A stretch of 43,491 bases of DNA, from assembly GCF_000725625.1 (NCBI RefSeq), contig NZ_JOHS01000064.1, positions 1 to 43,491 of the forward strand, given 5' to 3'. The stretch's first letter is position 1. The number at the start of each line of letters is the position of its first letter. Shown here one piece after another: positions 16,500 to 27,183 of the stretch. Position numbers and translations under genes: made by a program. The stretch is from Streptomyces sp. NRRL F-6676. Lineage in GTDB: Bacteria; Actinomycetota; Actinomycetes; Streptomycetales; Streptomycetaceae. Below the pieces are notes generated by a model that made no database searches, was not told the origin of the DNA, and saw only the letters and a program-made list of their open reading frames with translations.

Positions 16500-18839
16500 T
16501 TACTTGTGGGAGCGCCCCACCTCGACCGTGATCGTCGAGCCGTCGTGCGGGGCCCGGACGATCCGGATCGTCGTGTGGGTGTCAGTGATCTTGACGCCGC
16601 CGGTCGGGTTGGCGGTGTCGTAGTACGTGCTCGCCCCGTCGTCGAACACACGCACGCCCTTCTGGGAGGGAATCCGCGTCGCCTTGTCCGCGGAGTGCAG
16701 CGTGAGCGCGTCGGTGCGGGCGGTGGTGAACGTGGAGTCGTACGACTGGACGCGGTTGCGCATCAGGGTGCCGTCGTTCCACTTCAGCGCCTTCGGGTGG
16801 GCGTCGACCGGGAGGATCAGGCCGGTGCCCGCGTGCTGCGTGGTGTTGTTGTCGGGCTGGGAGGTGTCCCACTTCCAGATCAGCAGACCGTTCTGGTACG
16901 GGTAGTGCTCCACCCAGTCCGGACGGGTCGTCGAGAAGCCGAAGTTGTACGGGCCGGTCTTCAGCGTGGTGTCGTACGACACGTACTGGCGGTTCTCGGC
17001 GATGTAGTACTGCGCGTAGTCCTTGGTGAAGTCCGCGCCGATGCGGGAGAAACCGTCGGCGGTCCAGGCGGCGTCCGCGGACTCGGCGTCGTCGGAGAAG
17101 ACGGTGGCGCCGTCGGCCGTGACCGCGATCTCGTCGGCCGCGAAGCCCTTCTGGGCCACGCCGCCGTCGGTCTGGTAGCGGAAGCGGAGCTGGATCTTCT
17201 GGCCGGCGTAGGAGTCCAGCGGGAAGGTCAGCTTCTGGTAGGCGTCCACGGAGCCGGTGAGGGCCGGCTTGTCGCTGGCGTCCCGCGGGATGGCGGTGCC
17301 GTCGGCCAGGGTGCCGTCCAGGGCGGTCCAGTTGGAGCCGTCGGTGGAGACCTCGGTGTACAGGTAGTCGTAGCCGTTCTCGATGTCCCACCAGCCGTCG
17401 AGGGTGAGGGACGCGGCGGACTTGCCGGTGAGGTCGACGCTGCGGGTCAGCGAGTTGCGCAGGTCGTTGCCCTGGCCGCTCCACCACTGGGTCGAGCCCT
17501 GCGCGGGCGGGACGACCTCGGTCTTGACCGCCTTCTCGGGCAGCGTGACCACCAGGGCCTGCTTGTTCCTGGTGTTGTACTCGGCCAGGCCCAGGGTGTG
17601 CCGGGACTTGGTGGCGGCCTTGGCGGTCGCGTAGTCCAGCCAGCCGAGCTGGAGCTTGTCCCAGGCGTTCATGTCGCCGGGCAGGTCACCGATGGCCTGC
17701 TTGCCGGTGCCGAGCCAGGAACCGGAGGACATCAGGGTCCAGAAACCGGTGGAGTTGTCGCCGCCGTTGGTGTCGTACTCGTCCGGCAGGCCGAGGTCGT
17801 GGCCGTACTCGTGGGCGAAGACGCCGAGTCCGCCGTTCTCCGGCTGGATGGTGTAGTCGCCGACCCAGATGCCGGTGTCGCCGACCTGGGTGCCGCCGAG
17901 CTTGTTGTCCGCCGGGCCGGTGGCGCCGGCGTCGGTGCCGAAGGCGTACCAGCGGTGGGCCCAGATGGCGTCCTCGCCCTGCGCGCCGCCGCCGGCGGAC
18001 TCGTCCTCGCCGGCGTGCACGAGCTGGAAGTGGTCGATGTAGCCGTCGGGCTCGTTGAAGTCGCCGTCGCCGTCGTAGTCGTAGCGGTCCCACTGGTCGT
18101 ACTGGGCGAGGTCCGCCTTGATGTCGGCGGCGCTGCGGCCCTGCGCCTCCTGGTCGGCGACCCAGGCGTTGACGCCGTCCTGGACCGCGTTCCAGGCGCA
18201 CTGGTCGCAGGAGTTGGAGCCGTAACGGGCCTCGTTGTAGGGGACCTTGACCCAGTCGGTGACCTCGCCGTCGACCGAGTAGCGGCCCGAGGACTGCTTC
18301 TCGTAGTACTTCTTCAGCGACTCGGTGTTCTTGCCGGTGCCGAAGTACAGGTCCTGGAAGTGCTGCTGGTTGTAGTCGGCCTGCCAGGCGGTGCTGTTGT
18401 CCTTGCGGCGGTCCGGCGCGGCGATCTGGTTGTGCAGCGGGCCGGCGGTGCCGCCGTAGCGGCTGTCGACCTTGTCGCCGAACTCGACCAGGATGGTGAA
18501 GATCTTGTCGGTCTTCTCCCGGCCCAGCTCGACGTACTTGCTGTCGCCCTTGCGGCCGTGCAACTGCACGACCTGCGAGCCGTCCCGGTCCTTGACCTTG
18601 GCGTCGCCGGACATGACCTGGTCGAGCGCCTCGGCGCGCTGAGCCTTCTGGGTCTTGCTCATGGGCCCGTCGAGGTCGTGCGCACGGGCGTTCACCGGCT
18701 GCGGGTCGTGCCGGTCGACGGCCGGGGCCGGTGCCTTGTCGGCGGCCTGGGCGACGGCGAACGTGGAGTACGTCGCGGTCGCGGTCGCGAGCGCGACGAG
18801 GGTCGTCGCCGCTCGATACGTCCAGGGTCTGCGTATCAC
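16500..18839 (-). CDS. Secreted immune inhibitor A-type M6 metalloprotease
   Basis: The 779-residue protein starts with a signal peptide (RRPWTYRAATTLVALATATATYSTFAVAQAA) followed by a long propeptide-like region. The M6 zinc motif HEYGHDLGLPDEY is at about residues 343-355 (His343, Glu344, His347). EF-like DYDGDGDFNEPDGYID suggests calcium binding. The second half contains beta-sandwich regions (WDIENGYDYLYTEVSTDGSNW, LDSYAGQKIQLRFRYQTDGG) like InhA/VEG proteases. It should be exported and digest extracellular proteins. GTG 18839 has GGAGG seven bases upstream. Earlier in-frame codons lack a ribosome site. A TTG-ACC-type promoter patch lies upstream. Confidence 0.95.
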   Translation of the reverse strand: MIRRPWTYRAATTLVALATATATYSTFAVAQAADKAPAPAVDRHDPQPVNARAHDLDGPMSKTQKAQRAEALDQVMSGDAKVKDRDGSQVVQLHGRKGDSKYVELGREKTDKIFTILVEFGDKVDSRYGGTAGPLHNQIAAPDRRKDNSTAWQADYNQQHFQDLYFGTGKNTESLKKYYEKQSSGRYSVDGEVTDWVKVPYNEARYGSNSCDQCAWNAVQDGVNAWVADQEAQGRSAADIKADLAQYDQWDRYDYDGDGDFNEPDGYIDHFQLVHAGEDESAGGGAQGEDAIWAHRWYAFGTDAGATGPADNKLGGTQVGDTGIWVGDYTIQPENGGLGVFAHEYGHDLGLPDEYDTNGGDNSTGFWTLMSSGSWLGTGKQAIGDLPGDMNAWDKLQLGWLDYATAKAATKSRHTLGLAEYNTRNKQALVVTLPEKAVKTEVVPPAQGSTQWWSGQGNDLRNSLTRSVDLTGKSAASLTLDGWWDIENGYDYLYTEVSTDGSNWTALDGTLADGTAIPRDASDKPALTGSVDAYQKLTFPLDSYAGQKIQLRFRYQTDGGVAQKGFAADEIAVTADGATVFSDDAESADAAWTADGFSRIGADFTKDYAQYYIAENRQYVSYDTTLKTGPYNFGFSTTRPDWVEHYPYQNGLLIWKWDTSQPDNNTTQHAGTGLILPVDAHPKALKWNDGTLMRNRVQSYDSTFTTARTDALTLHSADKATRIPSQKGVRVFDDGASTYYDTANPTGGVKITDTHTTIRIVRAPHDGSTITVEVGRSHK

Positions 18840-19381
18840 TTGATGTCCTCCCCTGACGCGTCCGGTGCGCGGAGGGGGGCCTTTGGGGACGGGGTTCCCG
18901 TCGAGGGTCCGCGCGCGGTATACGCGTGTAGTCAAGTGACGAACATTTGACCGGACGTTGCCCGGAAAAAACAGTCCTTGACTTGGACAGGTCAATTGCA
19001 TTATGCGGAGGTTACGTCCGCTATACGGACGGGTGCCCTGTGGGTGACCGTTCGCCGTCGACGGGCGCGTGGCATCGGCGTGTTGGCATAGTCCATGACT
19101 CCGTGCGCCCCCCGTGCACCGGCCCCCGGGGTGAGGGCACGCTTACCGCACGTTCCCCCGGGGCATGCCAGCGGAAGGGAGTCGACGGGCGGAAGTCGAG
19201 GGGCGGAACGCCGTACCGGTGACCGATCATCAGACTGACACCGTTGTCGCCCTGCGATTTACCGCGTGCCCGGCGGTGCGTCCTCCTCCGCTCCGCCGCC
19301 CCGCCACCACCACGACCGTTGTCCGCCATCTCTCCCCCAGCGCGAGAGGCACCGGGGGGAGAACCACCCCGAGGACTGACC
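18840..19381. other. Intergenic region between the M6 protease and a small membrane protein
   Basis: No supported gene. The AT-richer part (18935-19010) holds the likely protease promoter and an imperfect palindrome. The rest has no strong ribosome site or coding signal, and the open frames present look like chance. Confidence 0.6.
18978..18995. promoter_or_regulatory. Imperfect palindrome near the protease promoter
   Basis: TTGACTTGGACAGGTCAA pairs at seven of nine positions. It lies about 140 bases before the protease start, in the only AT-rich part of the spacer. It could be an operator or overlap -35 elements of either strand. Confidence 0.4.
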
Positions 19382-19642
19382 ATGCCTCGTCCGACCACCG
19401 CACAGCTCGTCTACGGATCCTGCACCGTGATCTTCTCCACACTCGCCATGCTGCTGCTGTCGCAGGCGAGTTCGGTGCTCGCGATCGCCCTGATCGCGGT
19501 CGCGGCGATGGTGCTGGGACTGCTCGTGGCGGTCACGGTGCCGGTGCCGGCGTCGTCGTCGCCGTCCTCCAGGAGGGCCGGCGGGTCCCCCGAGGCCGTG
19601 GGTGCGGGAGCCGGTGCGGTGCGGGAGCCGGCCAAGCCGTGA
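19382..19642 (+). CDS. Small two-helix membrane protein
   Basis: The 86-residue protein has two hydrophobic segments (LVYGSCTVIFSTLAMLLLS and VLAIALIAVAAMVLGLLVAVTVPV) with a short loop and a Ser/Pro/Ala-rich tail. It is probably an integral membrane protein of unknown role. The ATG at 19382 has GAGGA eight bases upstream. It is convergent with an RDD gene 27 bases further on. Confidence 0.7.
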   Translation: MPRPTTAQLVYGSCTVIFSTLAMLLLSQASSVLAIALIAVAAMVLGLLVAVTVPVPASSSPSSRRAGGSPEAVGAGAGAVREPAKP

Positions 19643-19669
19643 GATGCGCCGTGAGATGCGCCGTGGGTG

Positions 19670-20353
19670 TCATCTGTCGGTGCTGACCACCACCGTTTTG
19701 GCCGCCTTGTCGTGCAGGCCCTGTTTGTACGGGCGGTCGAAGAAGCTCCAGCCACCCGAGATCGCCGTCCAGACGCACGCGCAGCAGAACGCGAAGGGCA
19801 GCCACAGCACGGCCGCGCGCATGAGGTTGGCGGACACGGAGGGCGTGGCGCCGTTGCCGAGATCCGCGACCCTGAGGTGGAGCCACCTCTTGCCGAGGGT
19901 CTGGCCGGTGCGGCTGATCAGCACGGTGTCGTACGCCATGTAGAGCACGGCGGCGATGACGGACTGCCCGATCGACGCGCCGTAGTCGACGGTGCCGCCG
20001 TCCATGTCGTAGTCGTACTGGGTGGTGTGGAAGGCGTAGGAGAGCAGCCAGACGACGATGCCGACGAGGACGAGGTCGATGAGGCGCGCGAGCACGCGCC
20101 TGCCGCTGTCGGCGAGCGGCGGCATACCGGCGAGGGGGTCGGGGGCGGGTCCGTAGGGGCCACCGCCGTACGACCCGTATGGGTCCCCAGGGTCCCCCGG
20201 GTAGCCCGGGTGACCCGGGGGTCCTTGGCCGGGGGTGTCGTACGGGCTTCCCCCGGGCTGGTCGTAGGGGCTGCCGCCGGGTGGGGGTGGGTTACCGTAC
20301 GGGGGTTTTCGGAGCGGGTCGTCGTCGGGGGGCGGCGGCGGTTCGGTGCTCAT
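19670..20353 (-). CDS. RDD family membrane protein with Pro/Gly-rich tail
   Basis: The 227-residue product has a Pro/Gly/Tyr-rich N-terminal tail (repeats like GGSPYD and GYPGDPGDPYG). An RDD domain follows: GRRVLARLIDLVLVGIVVWLL with the Arg-Asp pair, a LISRTGQTLGKRWLHLRV segment and FFDRPYKQGLHDKAAKTVVV. RDD proteins are small three- or four-helix membrane proteins of uncertain function. The other RDD gene in this window (21363-22895) has a matching C terminus, so the two are paralogues. They are separated by an unrelated + strand gene. Confidence 0.9.
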   Translation of the reverse strand: MSTEPPPPPDDDPLRKPPYGNPPPPGGSPYDQPGGSPYDTPGQGPPGHPGYPGDPGDPYGSYGGGPYGPAPDPLAGMPPLADSGRRVLARLIDLVLVGIVVWLLSYAFHTTQYDYDMDGGTVDYGASIGQSVIAAVLYMAYDTVLISRTGQTLGKRWLHLRVADLGNGATPSVSANLMRAAVLWLPFAFCCACVWTAISGGWSFFDRPYKQGLHDKAAKTVVVSTDR

Positions 20354-20581
20354 GGCCACGAGTCGACCGCGCGGGGCGAAGCGGCGCATCCGGCGGGGGC
20401 CCGTCCGGGGTACGGAGCGAAGACGTCCTCGTCCCTCGTCGTCCGAGAACTGGGCGGACCGCGGCCGCTGATCGCACCGTTACGTGAGGTCGATTACAGT
20501 TCCGCGCTACACCTTGGGCTTGCTCGATGGAACAGCGGGCTCCTCGAACGCCGTGCCCACGCGGTACATGAAAGAGGAAGT

Positions 20582-21283
20582 ATGCGAAGACAAGACGAGA
20601 AGGCTGGGGAGAAGGAAACCCACGGAAGGTCGACGCGGCGGCCCGGTCACAGCATCTCGCGGTCCGGGACCACCACCGTCGCGGATGCGGCGCCGACCCT
20701 GTCGCATCCCACCGCGGCTTCCTTATCCACCCTGCAGCGGTCCGCGGGGAACGCCGCGGTGGCCACCGCCATGAAGAACGGTCAGTGGAACGCCGCTCCC
20801 GCGAGCGGGGCGCCATCAGCGGTTCAGCGGTCCTCTCGCTCCTCCTCCGAGCGCGAGAAGCTGACCTTCAAGGGCAAATTCGTTCGACAAGGAAACACAC
20901 GCGGAAAAACCACCCGGAGTCGTGACAAGGTCCTCTACACCTACGACCTTGCACCGTGCGTCGCCGTGTGCGGATTCGACGGCGAGACGGCATTCATGAT
21001 TCACAGCGACTCCACCGGCACCGGCGGATCAGGTAGCACCAGCCTCAAGGACGGCATCATCTCGCTTGTGGGCATGGGCACCGGAGCCGGGTGGACCCTT
21101 TCCCTCATCGGAGGTTCCGTACGGGGCTGTATGAGTTACCTTCAGTCGCGTTTTCCCGACGCCGTGTTCGAGGACCTCGGCGAAGCGGACGGCGCCTATC
21201 TCACCGGGGAGGGAGTGGTGGCGAAGACGAAGCGCCGACTCGCCCAGCGGTACGGGGTTGATTCAATCACCATCACGGAGTGA
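20582..21283 (+). CDS. Candidate eCIS cargo toxin with CheD/CNF1-like deamidase domain
   Basis: The 233-residue protein has three parts. Residues 1-50 are a disordered basic/Ser/Thr-rich leader. Residues 51-60 read LQRSAGNAAV, and VQRSS at 81-85 repeats the theme. This Leu-Gln-Arg-Ser-x-Gly-Asn signature is known from N termini of proteins linked to extracellular contractile injection systems in Streptomyces and other bacteria. Residues 95-233 form a globular domain with LYTYDLAPCVAVCGFDG (Thr120, Cys126) and MIHSDS (His141). Thr at -6 and Cys match CheD. The 15-residue Cys-His distance matches CNF1. Later LIGG and a GEGVVAKTKRRLAQRYGV helix also resemble CheD. I infer a glutamine deamidase delivered by an injection particle. 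ATG 20582 has AGAGGAAG before it. No eCIS structural gene or immunity gene is present. Confidence 0.72.
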   Translation: MRRQDEKAGEKETHGRSTRRPGHSISRSGTTTVADAAPTLSHPTAASLSTLQRSAGNAAVATAMKNGQWNAAPASGAPSAVQRSSRSSSEREKLTFKGKFVRQGNTRGKTTRSRDKVLYTYDLAPCVAVCGFDGETAFMIHSDSTGTGGSGSTSLKDGIISLVGMGTGAGWTLSLIGGSVRGCMSYLQSRFPDAVFEDLGEADGAYLTGEGVVAKTKRRLAQRYGVDSITITE

Positions 21284-21299
21284 AACGGCGGGGGTGAAT

Positions 21300-21352
21300 G
21301 GGGCCTCCCGAGCGACCATGGGTGAGAAAGCCATGGAGCATCAGGAGGCCCC
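21300..21352. terminator. Nested hairpins between convergent effector and RDD genes
   Basis: GGGGCCTCC (21300-21308) pairs with GGAGGCCCC (21344-21352), and two CCATGG words pair inside. It lies between the two convergent stops and probably terminates both. Confidence 0.75.
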
Positions 21353-21362
21353 TCGGCGCGAC

Positions 21363-22895
21363 TCACGCCGCCACGAACGTGTGGGACGCCTTGTCGTGCC
21401 AGCACTGGCGCCAGGGGCGGTCGAAGAGGCACCAGGCGACGCCCACGACGCCGATCGCCAGCAGGCCCGGCACGCTGTAGACCAGCCAGCGGCGCAGTGC
21501 CGCGGCGAAGCTCGGCGGTTCGTGGGCCTCGATGTCCCGGACCTGAAGCCCGCACAGCTTCTTGCCCAGCGTGCGGCCCCACTTCGCCGTCGGCAGCGCC
21601 TCGTACAGCGCGCCGGCGATCAGCAGTACCGCCAGCACGATCCCGGCGTACACCGACGTCGTGCCGTCGAGCAGCCAGACCGTCACCGTCTCGCCGGACT
21701 GCTTCGCCGCGTCGATCTTGTCGTTGACGTGGTCGAGTGCCTTCGCTCCGAGGGGTACCGCCGCCGTGGCCGTGATCGCGCCGACGACCACCGTGTCGAT
21801 CAGCCGGGCCAGCAGTCGCTTGCCCAGGCCCGCGGGTCTGGCCGCGGCCTGGTTGCGGACGAGTGCCTGGAACGGGTCCTCGACCACCGGCTTCCACGGC
21901 GCCACCGGCTCCCCGTCGGCTCCACCGGGCCCGCCGGCTCCACCGGCCAGTTGGTGCACCTGCTGTGCCCAGGAGGGCTGTCCGCCGCCGGGGCCCGTGG
22001 TCACGGGGGAGGGCGGGGGCGCGCTCTGGCTCTGTGCGGGTACCGCCGCCGCGGGCGGCTGCGCGGCGGGCGGGGTGGCTGCCCGCGCGGCGGGCGCCGC
22101 CGGTGTCGTCTGCTGTGGTGGGGGTGCCGGTGCCGCCACCGGGCCCTGTTGCGGTACCCGTCCCGCCGGTGCGTTCGGGTCCAGGCCGAGCGCCTGGCGC
22201 GCGGCCGACGCCGGGTCGGCGCCGCCGCCCGGCGTCTCCCCCGTCCTCACCTGACGGCGGAACACCATCGTGCCCTCGGGCCGCGCGTCCGCGCCCGGCC
22301 GCGGCTCCGGTTCCGCGGGCGGGATCGTCGCCGTATCGTCCGTGCGCGCCGCCCGGCCGTCCGGCTGGGCCTGCGGCGCGGACGTGTGCGGGACGCGCGG
22401 ATCGGCGGCCCCCGGCGCGCCCCACGAGACCTGGCGGTCCCGGTCGCCGCCGAAGCCGGACTGCTGGGCGCGGTCGGCGCCCCACGCCGAGGCCGGCTCC
22501 GGCCGCCGCCCGTGCTGCGCGTCGGCGGCACCGGGACCGTCGGCGGCCTGCGGCTGCGAGGACGGCTGCGGCTGCGAGGTCGGCTGCGGCTGCGCGGCTT
22601 CGGCCGTGGGGCCGGCCGCCGACCCGCCGCCGCCCGCCTCCTCCTCGTCGAAGAAGTGCGGTCCCGTCTCCTCCACCTGCGCCGGAGCCGCGGGCGCGGG
22701 CACAGACGGTGCCGGAGCCGCCGGCCGCACGCCCGGTGGGGGCGCGAGCGGGCCGCCGTCCGTCGGGGCCGGGCGGCTGGTGCCCGGCACCCACGTCGCA
22801 CCGTTCCAGTACCGGACGTAGCCGGGGATGGACGGGTCCGGGTAATACCCCTCGCGGGGCCTGTCGTCGCCGGGGGCCGGGGTGGGGGCACTCAT
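21363..22895 (-). CDS. DUF2510 and RDD domain membrane protein
   Basis: The 510-residue product opens with a DUF2510 motif (REGYYPDPSIPGYVRYWNGATWVPG, residues about 14-40). About 290 residues of Pro/Ala/Gln low-complexity sequence follow. It ends in an RDD membrane domain (GKRLLARLIDTVVVGAITATAAVPL, ALPTAKWGRTLGKKLCGLQVRD, VVGVAWCLFDRPWRQCWHDKASHTFVAA). It should be a membrane protein with a long cytosolic or surface tail. The C terminus resembles the 19670-20353 protein. Start ATG 22895 is clear. Function is unknown. Confidence 0.9.
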   Translation of the reverse strand: MSAPTPAPGDDRPREGYYPDPSIPGYVRYWNGATWVPGTSRPAPTDGGPLAPPPGVRPAAPAPSVPAPAAPAQVEETGPHFFDEEEAGGGGSAAGPTAEAAQPQPTSQPQPSSQPQAADGPGAADAQHGRRPEPASAWGADRAQQSGFGGDRDRQVSWGAPGAADPRVPHTSAPQAQPDGRAARTDDTATIPPAEPEPRPGADARPEGTMVFRRQVRTGETPGGGADPASAARQALGLDPNAPAGRVPQQGPVAAPAPPPQQTTPAAPAARAATPPAAQPPAAAVPAQSQSAPPPSPVTTGPGGGQPSWAQQVHQLAGGAGGPGGADGEPVAPWKPVVEDPFQALVRNQAAARPAGLGKRLLARLIDTVVVGAITATAAVPLGAKALDHVNDKIDAAKQSGETVTVWLLDGTTSVYAGIVLAVLLIAGALYEALPTAKWGRTLGKKLCGLQVRDIEAHEPPSFAAALRRWLVYSVPGLLAIGVVGVAWCLFDRPWRQCWHDKASHTFVAA

Positions 22896-23176
22896 GTCCG
22901 TCGTCCCGTATCTGCTCGAGGGGTCATCGGGGGCTCCACATCTCTATCAGAATCGGCGCACATGACACCCCGGTCCGGGTGGACCCGGCCCTTTACGGGC
23001 GACACCGCACACGCCCTTCTCACACCTGGACCACATCGGTCGGAATTTTTTCCCCCGACTCGCGTAATGCTTCCCACGCCCGGGTGCTCTCCCCCGTACG
23101 CGGACCCACCGCGGGCACGCGTACGACAGACACGCGCGGGAAGCGACGGGAAGAACGGCAAGAAGGGGAGCGCCGC

Positions 23177-23614
23177 ATGGGGCAGCACGAACACATCACC
23201 GAGGTCGAGCGGGAACTGGAGCTGAGACTGGTCCTCTCCCCCGAGCGGAGCGTCCCCGTGGCCGCCCTGTTCGCCTACCGCACCGAGGACCCGTACGCCG
23301 TCCACCTCACCTTTCACATCGACTCCGTCCATCCGATCCACTGGACCTTCGCCCGGGACATCCTCATCGACGGGGTCTTCCGTCCCTCCGGCCACGGCGA
23401 CGTACGGGTGTGGCCGGTGAAGACGGAGACCGACGGCCGGCTCGCGGCCCGCACCCTGATGCTCGCGCTCACCTCCCCCGACGGCGACGCCCTGCTCCAG
23501 GCCCCCGCCGCCCCCGTCGCCGCGTGGCTGGAGCGGACCCTGCGGATCGTGCCGCCGGGGTCGGAGGGCGACCGGCTCGGGCTGGACGACGACCTGTCCC
23601 AGCTGTTGACCTGA
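23177..23614 (+). CDS. ssgG: SsgA-like sporulation/cell division protein
   Basis: The 145-residue protein matches the SsgA-like (SALP) family found only in morphologically complex actinomycetes, which steer septation and spore wall formation. Visible landmarks are VPVAALFAYRTEDPYAVHLTFHI, VHPIHWTFARDILIDGVFRPSGHGDVRVWP and a C-terminal Leu-rich DLSQLLT. The symbol ssgG follows remembered synteny with S. coelicolor and is not proven. The ATG at 23177 has AAGGGGAG upstream. It is convergent with a FAD oxidase gene. Confidence 0.85.
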   Translation: MGQHEHITEVERELELRLVLSPERSVPVAALFAYRTEDPYAVHLTFHIDSVHPIHWTFARDILIDGVFRPSGHGDVRVWPVKTETDGRLAARTLMLALTSPDGDALLQAPAAPVAAWLERTLRIVPPGSEGDRLGLDDDLSQLLT

Positions 23615-23652
23615 ACCCATGCCTTCAGCGCCACCGGCCCGAGCCCGGGCAC

Positions 23653-25059
23653 TCAGAACAGCTTGCCCGGGTTCAGGATGCCCAGGGGGTCGAACACCTG
23701 CTTGATCCCGCGCTGCATCTCCACTCCGACCGGGCCGAGTTCGCGGGCCAGCCACTCCTTCTTCAGTACGCCCACCCCGTGCTCCCCGGTGATCGTGCCG
23801 CCGAGGTCCAGGCCGAGCGCCATGATCTCGTCGAACGAGGCGCGGGCCCGCCGCGTCTCGTCGGGGTCGGCGGCGTCGAAGCAGACCACGGGGTGGGTGT
23901 TGCCGTCGCCCGCGTGGGCGCAGACGCCGATCGTCAGCCGGTGCCGTTCCGCGATGCGTTCGACGCCCTCGATCATGTCGCCGAGCCGGGAGCGGGGGAC
24001 GCACACGTCGTCGATCATCGTCGTGCCGGTCGCCGCCTCCAGCGCGGGGAGCGCCATGCGCCGCGCCTGGAGCAGGAGTTCGGACTCGGCGGCGTCCTCC
24101 GCCGGGACGACGGCGGTGGCGCCCGCCGCCTCGCACAGTGCGCCGACGGCGGCGAGGTCGGCCGCCGGGTCGGGGGTGTCGAACGCGGCGAGCAGCAGGG
24201 CGCGCGTCGACTCGGGCAGGCCCATGCGGGTCATCGCGTTGACCGCCCGGACCGTCGTGGCGTCCATCAGTTCGAGGAGGGAGGGGACGTGGCCGCTCTC
24301 CATGATCCGGCACACGGCGTCGCTCGCGGCGGCCGAGGAGGAGAACTCGGCGGCGAGCGCGAGCTGCTCCGGCGGCTTCGGCTTCAGTGCCAGCACGGCC
24401 CGTACGACGACGCCGAGCGAGCCCTCGGAGCCGACGAAGAGGCGGGTGAGGTCGTAGCCGGCGACGCCCTTCGCGGTGCGGCGGCCGGTGTGCAGCAGGC
24501 GGCCGTCGGCGAGGACGACGTCCAGGCCGAGGACGTACTCGGCGGTCACGCCGTACTTGACGCAGCACAGGCCGCCGGAGGCGGTGCCGATGTTGCCGCC
24601 GATGGTGCAGCTCTCCCAGCTGGAGGGGTCCGGGGGGTAGTGGAGGCCGTGGGCGGCGACCGCGCGGGAGAGGGCGGCGTTGACGACGCCGGGTTCGACG
24701 ACGGCGATGCGGTCGACGGGGTCGATCTCCAGGATGCGGTCCATCCGGACGAGTGACAGGACGAGGCAGCCGTCGGTGGCGTTGGCCGCGCCGGAGAGGC
24801 CGGTGCGGGCGCCCTGCGGGACGACGGGGACGCGGAGGTCGGTGGCGGTGCGGAGGGTGTGCTGGACCTGTTCGACGGTGCGGGGGAGGACGACGGCGGT
24901 GGGGGTGCCGGAGGGGCAGAAGCTCGCCATGTCGTGGGCGTAGGTGGTGGTGATGTCGGGGTCGGTGAGGATTGCCTCCGGCGGGAGGGCGGTTCGGAGG
25001 CGGGTGAGGAGGGTGGAGGTTGCTGTCGCTGCGTCGGGGGGTGTGTGGGTGCGGCTCAT
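23653..25059 (-). CDS. FAD-linked oxidase, GlcD/D-lactate dehydrogenase type
   Basis: The 468-residue protein is a VAO/PCMH flavoenzyme. PVVPQGARTGLSGAANATDG and the TIGGNIGTASGGLCCVKYG, GSEGSLGVVV segments form the FAD-binding domain. The C-terminal cap holds HAGDGNTHPV and GLDLGGTITGEHGVGVLKKEWL, typical of glycolate or 2-hydroxyacid dehydrogenases. It probably oxidises a small 2-hydroxyacid, with the substrate open. ATG 25059 is the start. It lies next to a region of dispersed repeats. Confidence 0.92.
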   Translation of the reverse strand: MSRTHTPPDAATATSTLLTRLRTALPPEAILTDPDITTTYAHDMASFCPSGTPTAVVLPRTVEQVQHTLRTATDLRVPVVPQGARTGLSGAANATDGCLVLSLVRMDRILEIDPVDRIAVVEPGVVNAALSRAVAAHGLHYPPDPSSWESCTIGGNIGTASGGLCCVKYGVTAEYVLGLDVVLADGRLLHTGRRTAKGVAGYDLTRLFVGSEGSLGVVVRAVLALKPKPPEQLALAAEFSSSAAASDAVCRIMESGHVPSLLELMDATTVRAVNAMTRMGLPESTRALLLAAFDTPDPAADLAAVGALCEAAGATAVVPAEDAAESELLLQARRMALPALEAATGTTMIDDVCVPRSRLGDMIEGVERIAERHRLTIGVCAHAGDGNTHPVVCFDAADPDETRRARASFDEIMALGLDLGGTITGEHGVGVLKKEWLARELGPVGVEMQRGIKQVFDPLGILNPGKLF

Positions 25060-25368
25060 GATCCGAGGGTGGCATTGGGGGGTGGGGGTGTGAAGCCCCG
25101 GTGAGCGGGGGTTCGGGTGGGCTTTTCTCGCCCCCGCCGCCCCTACCCTTCCCGTCCCTTCAAGGGGCTCCGCCCCTTGGACCCCGGGGGGGGTGGGCTG
25201 TCGGGTGCGGGTGGGTGGGGGCTGGTCGCGCAGTTCCCCGCGCCCCTTCAGGGCGCGGTGGTGGTCGCGCTGTCGTGGCGGAGCCGCGCAGACGACACAG
25301 CCCCGCGCCCCTTAAGGGGCGCCCCCCTGGCGCCCCGGGCGCGCGGGGCCGCGCCCCCTGGCGCCCCC
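25060..25368. other. Intergenic region with dispersed repeat (copy 3)
   Basis: No gene is supported. It holds CAAGGGGCTCCGCCCCTTGG, CGCAGTTCCCCGCGCC and GGCGGAGCCGCGC-like words, the same vocabulary as the other dispersed copies, here with several nested palindromes. It lies between the FAD oxidase promoter and the lrp stop. Confidence 0.7.
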
Positions 25369-27112
<1,744 letters not shown>

Positions 27113-27134
27113 CCCGCTGACGGCGGGTGACGAG

Positions 27135-27183
27135 GGGCTCGGTTCCGGTGGCTGAAAGGGTTCAGCAGCTGGGGACCGAGCCC
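27135..27183. terminator. Nested hairpin between hpd and the S16 protease gene
   Basis: GGGCTCGGT (27135-27143) pairs with ACCGAGCCC (27175-27183), and inside it GCTGAA pairs with TTCAGC. The 3' arm overlaps the last codons of the convergent gene. Confidence 0.75.

Noticed and set aside
16506..18950. 814-codon open frame opposite the M6 protease
   Set aside because: The minus strand holds a complete signal peptide, zinc motif and protease domains; the other frame is Val/Gly-rich shadow.
18947..19222. 91-codon open frame in the spacer after the M6 protease gene
   Set aside because: No ribosome site and no coding-like third-position pattern were evident.
20582..21283. Genuine chemotaxis deamidase CheD
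   Set aside because: Streptomyces have no flagellar chemotaxis system, and the N-terminal LQRSAGN leader is not found in CheD.
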